Of a DNA stretch of 64,000 nt, positions 55,154 to 63,653 are shown piece by piece. The translations under genes and the position numbers were made by a program. How positions within the stretch are numbered: the stretch's first letter is position 1; each line of letters starts with the position of its first letter. Source of the DNA: Kutzneria kofuensis (GTDB taxonomy: Bacteria; Actinomycetota; Actinomycetes; Mycobacteriales; Pseudonocardiaceae); assembly GCF_014203355.1 (NCBI RefSeq), contig NZ_JACHIR010000003.1, positions 496,001 through 560,000 on the forward strand. Reading direction: 5' to 3'. Below the pieces are notes generated by a model, which did no database searches, had not been told where the DNA came from, and worked only from the letters and a program-made list of their open reading frames with translations.

Positions 55154-56037
55154 GCGTGTGCTCCCGTCAGGTCGCAGGCGATGTCGGCCAACACGCTTTC
55201 GTCGCCCGCATAAGGGAAGTCGGCGCGCGGCCAGTGCACGACGAGGTCGGTGACGCCTACCTCGGCGAACCGGCCGGCGGCGTCGCGCCAGGACTCGACC
55301 GACGCCAGCACGCCGCCGACCGCGGCGCCGGTGAGCAGCAGCCGTCGTAGCGTCGCCGGATCGCGGCCGACCGCCACGCACGCGTCCTCGGCGGCGCGCA
55401 CCTGGGCGGCGATCTCGGGCAGCACCTGCTCGTACGGGTGGGCGTCGAAGGTGGCCGGCGGGCCCGCGGTGATCCAGGTCTGGGCGTACTTCGCGGCCAG
55501 GCGCATGCCGCGTGGCCCGGTGGCGGCGATGGCGAACGGGGTGCGTGGCGTCTGCACGCAGCCGGGGCTCATCCACACCTCGTCGGCGCTGTAGTGCTCC
55601 CCCAGGTACGACGTCACGTGCTGGCGCAGCAACAGGTCCGTCAGTGCGACGAACTCCGCGAAGCGGTCGGCCCGCTCCCGGGACGTGCGCACGGTGCTGT
55701 CGACCACGAGGTCGTCCACCGCGCCGGCGCCGGCCCCCAGCCCGCACACGAACCGGCCGCCGCTGATGTCGTCCAGCGTCATGACGTCCTTGGCGAACGG
55801 CACCGGGTGGCGGTAGGTGGGGGTGGCCACCATCGTGCCCAGCTTGATGCGCTCGGTCGCGGCGGCGGCCGCGGTCAGCGTCGGCACGGTGCCGAACCAC
55901 GGCTTGTCCCGCAGCCACCGCCACATCAGCTGGTCGTAGGTCCAGGCGTGGTCGAATCCGTACTGCTCGGCGCGGACCCATCGGCGCCGCGCGTCCTGCC
56001 AGCGGTGCTCGGGCAGGATCAGCACTCCGTGTCGCAC
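55150..56037 (-). CDS. LLM-class F420-dependent reductase (TomJ/LmbY/SibT-like)
   Basis: 295 residues. Luciferase-like TIM barrel: WRWLRDKPWFGTVPTL, ERIKLGTMVATPTYRHP, DDISGGRFVCGLGAG and IAATGPRGMRLAAKYAQTWI, the F420-binding LLM pattern. In lincomycin and PBD C-ring biosynthesis an F420H2-dependent enzyme (LmbY, SibT) reduces the pyrroline double bond; the extent of reduction sets the final ring saturation. Located between the hydroxylase and PhzF genes. Confidence 0.9.
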   Translation of the reverse strand: MRHGVLILPEHRWQDARRRWVRAEQYGFDHAWTYDQLMWRWLRDKPWFGTVPTLTAAAAATERIKLGTMVATPTYRHPVPFAKDVMTLDDISGGRFVCGLGAGAGAVDDLVVDSTVRTSRERADRFAEFVALTDLLLRQHVTSYLGEHYSADEVWMSPGCVQTPRTPFAIAATGPRGMRLAAKYAQTWITAGPPATFDAHPYEQVLPEIAAQVRAAEDACVAVGRDPATLRRLLLTGAAVGGVLASVESWRDAAGRFAEVGVTDLVVHWPRADFPYAGDESVLADIACDLTGAHA

Positions 56038-56059
56038 AGTCGGCTCCCCAGGCTCTCGG

Positions 56060-56995
56060 TCAGGCGGCGCCGGTGACCAGCGCGGCCAGTCCGGTGACGG
56101 TGTCGGTGAAGGTGCGTTCCCGGGCCACCACCGAAGGCGTGCGCAGTTCCGGCGGGAGCTCGGGCGAGTCGGCGTCGCGGCCCGGGTAGAGGCCGTTCTC
56201 GGTGACGTCGAGCGCGATGGCCTTGAGGCGGCGCACCAGCTGCCGGATCACCTCGGCGTTGCCGACCGGGGCGCGCAGCGTCAGGAAGTAGTTGTCGTAG
56301 ACGACGGCTCGCATCTCGGGGTGCAGCAGGCGGGTCTGCGCGGCGGTTTCCTGCAGCAGCGACCTTCCGCCGGGCACGAGCCGGGCCGCCACTCCCATGT
56401 GCACGTCGTGGTAGGCGCGCACCTGCTGGGCCAGTTCCTCGCCCTGCGGGGTGTCGGACCAGGGGAACTCGCGCCCGCGCAGCAGCCGCCGCACCGGGCC
56501 GAAGTCCGGCGCCCACGCGCCGCTGAAGCCGCGGTGCTGCAGGTACATGCTGGGTCGGATGACCTCGTGGTACAGCTCGTTGGGGCAGGAGCCGGTGTAG
56601 AGCAGCATCGCGGTGTACGCGCCGACCAGCTGCGACATCACCTCGACGTGCTGGCGCCGGTCCGGCTCGGCCAGCGCGTCGTTGAGGGTGCGGGCCAGGC
56701 ACTGCCACACCGCGAACGTCGCCTGGTGGCCGGTGATCCAGCGGAACCAGAACACCTGCTGCGCGTGGTCGGCGTCGGCCAGCGGCGGGGCGTTGCGCCG
56801 GCACGGCGGCAGCGCGCCCAGCTCCCGCAGCAGCTCGGCCGAGTCGGCGTCGAAGTCCCGGCCCGGCGGGCCGCCGCGCTGCCCCTGACGCAGCGGGTCG
56901 GGCAGCACCAGCGGCTCCAGCCCGTACGGGAAGTCGCCGAAGTCCCAGCCGCTGCGCGCCGGCAGGTCGGCCAGCACGGCGGTGGCGGGGCTCAC
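56060..56995 (-). CDS. L-tyrosine 3-hydroxylase-like protein (TomI/LmbB2/SibU family)
   Basis: 311 residues from GTG 56995, which overlaps the dioxygenase stop (GTGA). Predominantly helical and rich in His and Trp (FWFRWITGHQATFAVWQ, ELYHEVIRPSMYLQH, RAYHDVHMG), with the length expected for LmbB2-type heme-dependent tyrosine hydroxylases (~300 residues). These convert L-Tyr to L-DOPA, the first C-ring step in lincomycin, hormaomycin and PBDs. Assignment rests on length, character and the flanking genes; I cannot align it here. Confidence 0.85.
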   Translation of the reverse strand: MSPATAVLADLPARSGWDFGDFPYGLEPLVLPDPLRQGQRGGPPGRDFDADSAELLRELGALPPCRRNAPPLADADHAQQVFWFRWITGHQATFAVWQCLARTLNDALAEPDRRQHVEVMSQLVGAYTAMLLYTGSCPNELYHEVIRPSMYLQHRGFSGAWAPDFGPVRRLLRGREFPWSDTPQGEELAQQVRAYHDVHMGVAARLVPGGRSLLQETAAQTRLLHPEMRAVVYDNYFLTLRAPVGNAEVIRQLVRRLKAIALDVTENGLYPGRDADSPELPPELRTPSVVARERTFTDTVTGLAALVTGAA

Positions 56996-57495
56996 CGGTC
57001 ACCGCCGGGCACGTAGGTCAGCTCGAACTCCAGGCCGTTGACGTCCATGACGTAGCAGCTCTGCACGCCGTCGGCGTCGGTGACGATGTCGGTCGGCGGC
57101 TCGTCGGTGGCGAAGTGGTAGCGGCCGGACTCGTACAGCGCCAGCCACCGGTCCCGCCAGGCCCTGAGGTCCTCGGGCGAGCCGACGGCCAGGCACACGT
57201 GCTGGAACTGGGTCTTGTTGCCGCCGGGCAGGTCGGGCCGGTCCTCGTCCCGGTCGAACAGGTGGAAGCGCAGGTCGCCGACCTTGACCTCGGTCAGCCG
57301 CCGGATGCCGGGCAGCCGGCTGTGGGTCAGCTCGGAGAACTCGGCCAGGCTCCATTTCTCGGCGCAGCCGAAGAAGTCCCGATACCAGGCGACGCAGTTG
57401 GCCAGGTCCCGGGTCTGGATGCCGACGTGGTGCAGCAGGGGCGCGGGCGGCGGCGCGGCGGGAAGGGTCTCCGGCGATGTCATCGATCGGGTCAT
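56992..57495 (-). CDS. L-DOPA 2,3-dioxygenase-like VOC protein (TomH/LmbB1/SibV family)
   Basis: 167 residues from the ATG at 57495, preceded by AAGGGGAA; the frame is open upstream without a ribosome site. Vicinal-oxygen-chelate fold with a 2-His-1-Glu set: His in LLHHVGIQTRDL, His in QFQHVCLAVGS and Glu in NGLEFELTYV. LmbB1-type enzymes open the L-DOPA ring extradiolly to start the pyrroline skeleton. First gene of the C-ring operon, followed at once by the tyrosine hydroxylase. Confidence 0.88.
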   Translation of the reverse strand: MTRSMTSPETLPAAPPPAPLLHHVGIQTRDLANCVAWYRDFFGCAEKWSLAEFSELTHSRLPGIRRLTEVKVGDLRFHLFDRDEDRPDLPGGNKTQFQHVCLAVGSPEDLRAWRDRWLALYESGRYHFATDEPPTDIVTDADGVQSCYVMDVNGLEFELTYVPGGDR

Positions 57496-57718
57496 GGCAA
57501 TTCCCCTTCGGGTGTCGGAAATATGCCCCAGCAATGGGAGCTAAGCAGGCGTCCGGCGTCGCGGTCAACAATCTTCGGTCATTTTTCGGCAATCACTTGT
57601 GCACGTCAGAAATGGGCGCGTTTGTGCCCGCGAGCTGCAGGTTTGCCCGCTTGATCGGTTGACTTCAATTGTGGCTCACGCTTGGCTTCCGACGATTTCC
57701 TCCGTAAAATCAGGAGCC
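57496..57718. promoter_or_regulatory. Divergent promoter region of C-ring operon and O-methyltransferase
   Basis: 223 bp separate the divergent starts. A candidate + strand promoter is TTGACT (57659-57664), 17 nt, TTGGCT (57682-57687). The region is less GC-rich than its surroundings. No palindrome as clean as the MerR-type one was found, so control of the biosynthetic operons may differ from that of the resistance operon. Confidence 0.45.
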
Positions 57719-58387
57719 ATGGAGCAGAAGAATTGGCACGCAGTGGATGATTACGTCAACCCGCTTCTCGTCGAGTCCGACGCGGCGCTGGACCAGGCGG
57801 CGCAGGCCAATGTCGGCTTCGAGTTGCCCGACATCGCGGTGTCGCCGAACCAGGGCAAGTTCCTGCACCTGCTCGCACTCGTGCGCGGGGCCCGGACCAT
57901 CCTGGAGATCGGCACCTTCGGCGGGTACAGCACGATCTGGCTGGCCCGTGCGCTGCCGCCGGACGGCACCCTGGTCACGCTGGAGTACGAGCGCTCCTTC
58001 GCCGAGACCGCCGGCCACCACCTCGCGGCCGCCGGCGTCGGCGACCGGGTGCGCCAGCGGGTGGGCCGGGCGCTGGACATCCTGCCCGAGCTCACCGCCG
58101 ACCCGGCCGCGCCGTTCGACCTGGTGTTCGTCGACGCCAACAAGCCCGACATCCCCGAGTACTTCGAGTGGGCGCTGAAGCTGACCCGCCCCGGCTCGCT
58201 GATCGTCGTGGACAACGTGGTGCAGGGCGGCGCCGTCGCCGACGCGGACCACCCCGACCGCGGGGTGCAGGGGGTGCGCCGGTTCCTGGAGGGCCTGCGG
58301 CACGAGCCGCGGGTCACGGCGACCTACCTGCAGACCGTGGGGGCCAAGGGCCACGACGGGTTCGCGCTGGCGCTGGTCACCGGCTGA
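57719..58387 (+). CDS. Catechol-type O-methyltransferase (TomG-like)
   Basis: 222 residues from ATG 57719 (AGGAG close upstream). Class I, cation-dependent Methyltransf_3/COMT-like fold: ILEIGTFGGYSTIWLARALP (SAM motif I), LEYERSFAETA, DLVFVDANKPDIPEYFEWAL (metal-binding Asp and Asn), LIVVDNVVQGGAV. Such enzymes methylate one hydroxyl of ortho-dihydroxy aromatics. In tomaymycin-type assembly this installs the A-ring methoxy group after HpaB-type hydroxylation. The only cluster gene on the + strand in the window. Confidence 0.92.
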   Translation: MEQKNWHAVDDYVNPLLVESDAALDQAAQANVGFELPDIAVSPNQGKFLHLLALVRGARTILEIGTFGGYSTIWLARALPPDGTLVTLEYERSFAETAGHHLAAAGVGDRVRQRVGRALDILPELTADPAAPFDLVFVDANKPDIPEYFEWALKLTRPGSLIVVDNVVQGGAVADADHPDRGVQGVRRFLEGLRHEPRVTATYLQTVGAKGHDGFALALVTG

Positions 58388-58390
58388 CCC

Positions 58391-58424
58391 GGTGTGCGGG
58401 CGGCTCGCGAGCCGCCCGCACACC
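58391..58424. terminator. 34-bp perfect palindrome, bidirectional terminator
   Basis: 17-bp arms with no spacer (GGTGTGCGGGCGGCTCG and its exact complement) between the convergent O-methyltransferase and HpaB-like genes. Stops transcription from both sides. Confidence 0.85.
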
Positions 58425-58434
58425 ACCGTGGCGG

Positions 58435-59958
58435 TCATGGCCGGCCCGGGTTGACCAGGTCCGGCGCGGTCCACCCGTCCAGGTCGTACTCGGCCATGCA
58501 TTCCTCGGCGAAGCCGCGGTAGGCGTCGACCTGGCCGGAGGCGGTCTGCGCCAGCAGCAGCTCGATGCGCACGTTCTCGTGGTTGCCGGAGTAGTTGCGC
58601 TCGTACAGCTCGTGCCGGCCCGCGAACTCGGTGCCCACGGAGTCCCAGATCAGCTTCATCAGCTTGGCCCGCGACACCGCGTCGTAGCCGTTGGAGCCGC
58701 GCATGAAGCGGTCCAGGTACGGCCGCAGCTCCGGCTCCTGGAAGTCGCGGGCGTGCGAGTTGAGGTAGATCAGGGCGCTGCTGAGGTCCTGCATGATGAT
58801 CTCCCGCACCCGCGGGTAGCCCAGCGTCATGAACCACCGGTAGGCCATGCCGTAGTCCAGGTTCGGCAGCACGGCTCCGTCGTGCCACTCGTTGGGGGTG
58901 CGGGCCATCGCGTCGCCCAGGCCCCAGAACAGGTTGCGCCAGGCCAGCACCTCCCCCACCCGGGTCTGCACGCCGCGGAAGTCCTTGGTTCCGGTCACTT
59001 CCAGGCCCTTGAGCAGCAGGCCGGCCAGGAAGTCCAGCTTGACGCCGAGCCGGGTGACGCCGTGGAAGGTCAGCCGGTGGGTGAAGCCGGAGCTGGTCAG
59101 GAACGTGCCGGCCTTGGCGGTGTCGCCGTAGATGAACACGTTCTCCCAGGGGATCTTCACCCGGTCCAGGACGAAGATGGTGTCGTTCTCGTCCAGCCGG
59201 CTGGACAGCGGCTGGTCGAAGGGGCTGCCCATGCGCTGCGAGGCCATCTCGTAGGACTGGCGGCAGATCAGCTTCAGGCCGGGCGAGTCCATCGGGAAGG
59301 TGGCCACCAGCGCGTACTCCCGCTTGCGCACCGGCAGTCCGTAGTGGGCGATGAAGTTGAAGTGGGTCAGGGCGGAGCCGGTGGCGACCACCTTGGCGCC
59401 GCTGACGATCAGGCCGTCGTCGCGCTCCTCCTCCACGTGCACGAAGATGTCGTCGACCTCGTCCGGCGGCCGGTTCCGGTCCACCGGCGGATTGATCACG
59501 GCGTGGTTCCAGAACAGCACCTGCTCCTGGGCCTGCTGGTACCAGCGGCGCGCGTTGTCGGCGTACTCGCCGTAGTAGTCGGGGTTCGCGCCGAGGGTGG
59601 CCAGGAAGCTGGCCTTGTAGTCGGGGCTGCGGCCCAGCCAGCCGTAGGACAGCCGGGCCCAGCGGGCGATGGCGTCCCGGTCGTGCACCAGGTCGTCGAC
59701 GCTGCGGGGCACGCGGAAGAAGCTGTGCGTGTAGCCGTCGCTGCCGGTGTCGGTGGGCACGGTGAGCGTGTCGTGGTGCTCCGGGTCGTGCAGCGCGTCG
59801 TACAGGCGGGCCATCATGCGGGCGGTGTTGCGGAACGCAGGGTGCTTGGTGACGTCGTCGACGCGTTCGCCGTAGGCCCACACCTCGCGGCCGTCGCGGA
59901 TGCTCTCCAGGTACTCGTCGCCGGTCAGCGGTCGGGTCACACGCTGCTCGGTGCTCAT
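58435..59958 (-). CDS. HpaB-type flavin-dependent aromatic hydroxylase (TomE-like)
   Basis: 507 residues from the ATG at 59958, which has GGAAGGAGAC upstream. 4-hydroxyphenylacetate 3-monooxygenase large-component family: [26 protein letters not shown] at the start split over ~11-36, acyl-CoA-dehydrogenase-like core with [13 protein letters not shown], and [15 protein letters not shown]. Uses reduced FAD supplied by the adjacent flavin reductase to hydroxylate phenols or anilines ortho. Here the likely substrate is anthranilate or hydroxyanthranilate for the PBD A ring. Confidence 0.93.
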   Translation of the reverse strand: MSTEQRVTRPLTGDEYLESIRDGREVWAYGERVDDVTKHPAFRNTARMMARLYDALHDPEHHDTLTVPTDTGSDGYTHSFFRVPRSVDDLVHDRDAIARWARLSYGWLGRSPDYKASFLATLGANPDYYGEYADNARRWYQQAQEQVLFWNHAVINPPVDRNRPPDEVDDIFVHVEEERDDGLIVSGAKVVATGSALTHFNFIAHYGLPVRKREYALVATFPMDSPGLKLICRQSYEMASQRMGSPFDQPLSSRLDENDTIFVLDRVKIPWENVFIYGDTAKAGTFLTSSGFTHRLTFHGVTRLGVKLDFLAGLLLKGLEVTGTKDFRGVQTRVGEVLAWRNLFWGLGDAMARTPNEWHDGAVLPNLDYGMAYRWFMTLGYPRVREIIMQDLSSALIYLNSHARDFQEPELRPYLDRFMRGSNGYDAVSRAKLMKLIWDSVGTEFAGRHELYERNYSGNHENVRIELLLAQTASGQVDAYRGFAEECMAEYDLDGWTAPDLVNPGRP

Positions 59959-59974
59959 GCGGTGTCTCCTTCCG

Positions 59975-60520
59975 TCAGCGGATGGTCGTGAACTGGGGCG
60001 CGTGCCCGTCCAGCGACAGCGACCAGACCGGGTCGCCGTCGGCCAGGCGGGGGAACTCACCCCGGTGGAACAGCAGCGGCCGCCCGCCGCGCAGCGCCAG
60101 GTCGGTCACCTCGGCCACGTGCAGCACGTGGTCGCCGCCGTCGTAGTTGCGCCACACGCGGCAGAACAGGTGGCCGACCGCGCCCGCCAGCCGCGGGTGG
60201 TCGCCGTGTTCGTCCAGCCACGGCACGGGATCGGCCATCGGCCGGCCGGCGAAGTGCATGGCCACGTCGCGCTGCGCCTCGCCGAGCACGTTCACCACGA
60301 ACGCGCCGTCGGTCAGGTGGGCGCAGGCGCGGCTGTTCCGGTTGAGCGCGGTGAGGATCAGCGGTGGGTCCAGCGACACCGAGGTGAAGGCGTTCACGGT
60401 GGCGCCGTGCACGACGTCGCCGCGGCGGCAGGTCACGACGGTGACGCCGGTCGGGAAGTTGCCCAGGAACCGGCGCAGTGCGCCGGCCGGCACCCGCACG
60501 GCCGTGCTAGGCGTGCTCAT
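59975..60520 (-). CDS. Flavin reductase (HpaC-like, TomF-like)
   Basis: 181 residues. Flavin_Reduct split barrel: [58 protein letters not shown] and [13 protein letters not shown]. Supplies FADH2 to the HpaB-like monooxygenase located 16 nt downstream. Its ATG overlaps the anthranilate synthase stop by 14 nt. Confidence 0.93.
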   Translation of the reverse strand: MSTPSTAVRVPAGALRRFLGNFPTGVTVVTCRRGDVVHGATVNAFTSVSLDPPLILTALNRNSRACAHLTDGAFVVNVLGEAQRDVAMHFAGRPMADPVPWLDEHGDHPRLAGAVGHLFCRVWRNYDGGDHVLHVAEVTDLALRGGRPLLFHRGEFPRLADGDPVWSLSLDGHAPQFTTIR

Positions 60521-62381
60521 GGACCTGGTCTCCCTTCACGTGGCTGGTGGTCAGGGCGTCGCGGAGCAGGGTGCGCAGGATCGTCGGGCTGTCCTCGGTG
60601 AGGAACGACTCGGCGTGGAACTGCGCGGTGGCCAGCCCGGGGGCGGTCAGCGCGAGCACGTGTCCGTCGGGGTCCCGGGTGATCTGCGCCGTCGTGATGG
60701 GGCCGTCGCCGGCGACGTAGCTGTTGTAGAAGCCCAGCCACTGCTCACGGCCGTGCAGCCGGACCCGGGCGCGGCGGCCCTGGTTCGAGTGCGGCAGCTG
60801 GATCAGCGGCAGCCCGAGCAGGTCGCAGACGATCTGGTGGCCGAGGCACACGGCGATCAGCGGGCGGTGCCGCAGCAGCGCGTCGGCCGCGAGTTCCCGC
60901 AGCACGGCCATCTTCGGGTTGTCCCGGTCGTCGGGCGCGCCCGGTCCGGGGCCCAGCACCAGGATCTCGTCGCCGTCGGTGCTGGCCTGCCGCCACGGCT
61001 CGATCCTCACCGCACAGCCCAGCGCCCGGAGTTGGTACGCCAGCATGGCGCTGAAGTCGTCCTCGGCATCCACGACGACCACCCGCACGCCCTGCAGCGT
61101 CGGATCCGCGACGCGCTGCGCAGCGGCGGAACGCCAGAACGTCGACACGCCCTCGTTGCGTTCGTGCAGCGCGTGCACGACGGCGCCGTCCATCGGCACG
61201 CTGTCCTGGTCGGCACGGCGGCCACCGGTCATCGCCCGCAGCATGCCCGCCGCCTTCGCCGCGGTCTCCGCGGCCTCGCCCTCCGGGTCGGAGTGGCGCA
61301 CGATCGTCGCGCCGGCGGTGAGCCGCACCGAGCCGTCGGTGGTGATGTCGGCGGTGCGGATCAGGATCGCCGAGTCCAGGGCACGCTGTCCGTTCTCGGC
61401 GCCGACGAGGGCGATCGCGCCGGCGTAGTAGCCGCGGCCGTTCGGCTCGTGGTGGGCGATGGCACGGCACGCGTTCCGCATCGGGCTGCCGGTGACGGTC
61501 GGCGCGAACATGCTGCCGCGCAACACTTCCGCCAGCGTCCGCGAGGAGCGGCCGGTGAGGTGGTAGCCGGTGTGCGCGACGTGCGTCATCCACGTCAGCG
61601 ACGGCCCGCGGGCGACCAGGTCGCGGTCGCACAGCGCGGCCATCATCTTCAGCTCCTCGTCGACGACCATGTACAGCTCGTCGATCTCCTTGGTGTCGTG
61701 CAGGAAATCCAGCAGGCCCTGCCGGTCGGTGCCGTCGGCCCGCAGCCGGTAGGTGCCGCTGATCGGGTTCATCGCCACCTCGTCGCCGTGCACACCGACG
61801 TGCAGCTCCGGCGGGCTGCCGACCAGGTAGCGGTCGCCGGTGTGCACCAGGAACGTCCAGTGCGCGCCGCACTCGTCGGCGAGCAGGCCCCGGAACACCG
61901 CCAGCGCGGCGTCCCGGTCGAACTCGCGGAACCGGCCGCGCAGGCTGCGCGACAGCACGAAGTTCGAGCCCTCGCCGGCCTCGATCTCGGTGCGCTGCAC
62001 GCGCCGCACGAGCCGCCCGTAGTCCAGGTCGCCGATGTCGAAGCCGATCCCGTCCAGCGGCGGCACCGTGCCGGGCAGGGCGGCCAGCGCCTGCTCGACC
62101 GGCACCTTGTGGTGGCTGTGGACGTCCATCAGCAGCAGCGGCTCGCCGTCGTCCGGGCACGGGTAGCCGCGCTCGGCGATCTGCCGGTACGGCAGCAGCA
62201 CCAGCGCGGCGGGCCCGTCGCCGGCGCGCGCCGCCCGGCCGTCCAGGTCGAGGTCGGCCAGCAGGTCGGCGCGATGCACCGGGCCGGCCAGCACCTCGAC
62301 CACGTTCGGGTTGCCGCTGCCGGGGCGGTGCAGCAGCGCGAACGGGCCGTGCTCGGGCAGGCCGGGCAGGGAGGCACTCAC
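60507..62381 (-). CDS. Fused anthranilate synthase TrpE-TrpG (TomD/TomP-role, PhzE-like)
   Basis: 624 residues from GTG 62381 (GTGA overlap with the DAHP synthase stop). N-terminal chorismate-binding domain: AMNPISGTYRL, DEELKMMAALCDRDL, GSMFAPTVTGSPMRNACRAI, ending near residue 400. C-terminal class I glutamine amidotransferase: LGPGPGAPDD, nucleophile Cys in A-V-C-L-G-H-Q, and His-Glu in FHAESF. Makes anthranilate (or, as in PhzE, ADIC) from chorismate, committing it to the A ring and bypassing trp-operon feedback control. No kynurenine-pathway genes are present, arguing for direct anthranilate supply. Confidence 0.92.
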   Translation of the reverse strand: MSASLPGLPEHGPFALLHRPGSGNPNVVEVLAGPVHRADLLADLDLDGRAARAGDGPAALVLLPYRQIAERGYPCPDDGEPLLLMDVHSHHKVPVEQALAALPGTVPPLDGIGFDIGDLDYGRLVRRVQRTEIEAGEGSNFVLSRSLRGRFREFDRDAALAVFRGLLADECGAHWTFLVHTGDRYLVGSPPELHVGVHGDEVAMNPISGTYRLRADGTDRQGLLDFLHDTKEIDELYMVVDEELKMMAALCDRDLVARGPSLTWMTHVAHTGYHLTGRSSRTLAEVLRGSMFAPTVTGSPMRNACRAIAHHEPNGRGYYAGAIALVGAENGQRALDSAILIRTADITTDGSVRLTAGATIVRHSDPEGEAAETAAKAAGMLRAMTGGRRADQDSVPMDGAVVHALHERNEGVSTFWRSAAAQRVADPTLQGVRVVVVDAEDDFSAMLAYQLRALGCAVRIEPWRQASTDGDEILVLGPGPGAPDDRDNPKMAVLRELAADALLRHRPLIAVCLGHQIVCDLLGLPLIQLPHSNQGRRARVRLHGREQWLGFYNSYVAGDGPITTAQITRDPDGHVLALTAPGLATAQFHAESFLTEDSPTILRTLLRDALTTSHVKGDQVHEHA

Positions 62382-63601
62382 GCCGCCACCGCCATCCGCT
62401 CGCGATGCCAGTGCGCGACGGCGGCGACCGCCTGCGTGGTGTTCAGCCGAGGGTCGCACAGCGTGCGGTAGTGCTCGCCGCGCTGCACGACGACGCCCGC
62501 ACCCTCGCACTCGGACACGTCGGCGGCCGAGGCCTCCAGGTGCAGGCCGGCCGAGGTGCCGCCGTTGGCGCCGACGACCGCGACGAACCGGTTGATCTCG
62601 GCCATCACGTCGTGCAGGCGTCGGGTCTTGAGGCCGTGGTCGCCGACGATCGTGTTGCCGTGCATGGGATCGCACATCCACAGCACCGGGTGGCCGGCGC
62701 GGCGCACGGCCCGCACCAGCGGCCCGAGGCGGTCGATGTGGGCCGCGCCGAAGCGGGAGATCAGCGTGAGCCGGCCGGGGGTGCGGTGCGGGTCCAGCAC
62801 GGCGCACAGCTCCAGCAGCTCGTCCACGGTCATGGTGGGCCCGACCTTGCAGCCGACCGGGTTGTCCACAAGGGACAGCAGCCGCACGTGCGCGCCGTCG
62901 ACCTGGCGCGTGCGCTCGCCGATCCACGGCCAGTGCGTGCTGGCCAGGTACACCCGACCGTCGGTGGTCGGACGCACCTGCGGCACCTCGTAGTCCAGCA
63001 GCAGCGCCTCGTGGCTGGTCCACACGCGACGCTCCGGCTCACAGCCCGCGCCGCGACCGAGGGTGTCGATGGCCGCCACGGCGCGGCGGGCCGAGACGTG
63101 GCCCAGCAGCATCCGCTCCGGGTCGGCCCGGCGTGCGGTGGGCGACGGGGCGGGGCCGTTGACGATCGAGCCGCGATAGACCGGCAGCCGCACGCCGTCG
63201 CGCACCTCGTGGTCGGAGGAGCGCGGTTTGGCGTACTGGCCGGCGATCCGGCCGACGGTCAGCACGGACGCGTCGGCGCCGACCCGCATGATGTCGGCGA
63301 GCAGGTCCAGCAGCTCGACCTTGGGGCGGATGTCGTCGAGGCCGCACTCGGCCGGGTCCTCGGCGCAGTCGCCGGCCTGCAGCACGCAGAACTCGCCGTC
63401 GGCGGCGCGGGCCAGCAGGCCGGCCAGCTGCCGCACGGTGTCGTCGCCGACGATCGGCTCGGCGATGGACAGCCTGGTGCGGGCCTCGGCGAGCCGACCG
63501 GCGTCGCACCACTGGGGTTGCTGCCGCGCGGGCCGCCGGGCCGCGGCGAGCGCGTCGCCGAGCAGGCGGTCGACGCGCGCGTCACGCATCGTCGTCGTCA
63601 T
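62378..63601 (-). CDS. Class II DAHP synthase (PhzC/TomC-role)
   Basis: 407 residues, ATG after GGAGGAACC. Class II (plant-type) 3-deoxy-D-arabino-heptulosonate-7-phosphate synthase: FCVLQAGDCAED, VGRIAGQYAKPRSSD, NPVGCKVGPTM, LWMCDPMHGNT. Catalyses the first shikimate step (PEP + erythrose-4-phosphate). It is shorter than the housekeeping enzyme (~460 residues), lacking much of the regulatory insertions, as in secondary-metabolism copies such as PhzC. Boosts chorismate for the adjoining TrpEG. Confidence 0.95.
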   Translation of the reverse strand: MTTTMRDARVDRLLGDALAAARRPARQQPQWCDAGRLAEARTRLSIAEPIVGDDTVRQLAGLLARAADGEFCVLQAGDCAEDPAECGLDDIRPKVELLDLLADIMRVGADASVLTVGRIAGQYAKPRSSDHEVRDGVRLPVYRGSIVNGPAPSPTARRADPERMLLGHVSARRAVAAIDTLGRGAGCEPERRVWTSHEALLLDYEVPQVRPTTDGRVYLASTHWPWIGERTRQVDGAHVRLLSLVDNPVGCKVGPTMTVDELLELCAVLDPHRTPGRLTLISRFGAAHIDRLGPLVRAVRRAGHPVLWMCDPMHGNTIVGDHGLKTRRLHDVMAEINRFVAVVGANGGTSAGLHLEASAADVSECEGAGVVVQRGEHYRTLCDPRLNTTQAVAAVAHWHRERMAVAA

Positions 63602-63653
63602 GCTGGTTCCTCCGAGTCCCTCGGGACGGGACGGATTGGTGGTGACGGGTGGG

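Noticed and set aside
57710-59881. 723-codon frame on the - strand
   Set aside because: Runs out of frame through HpaB and across the O-methyltransferase; Arg/Pro-rich shadow.
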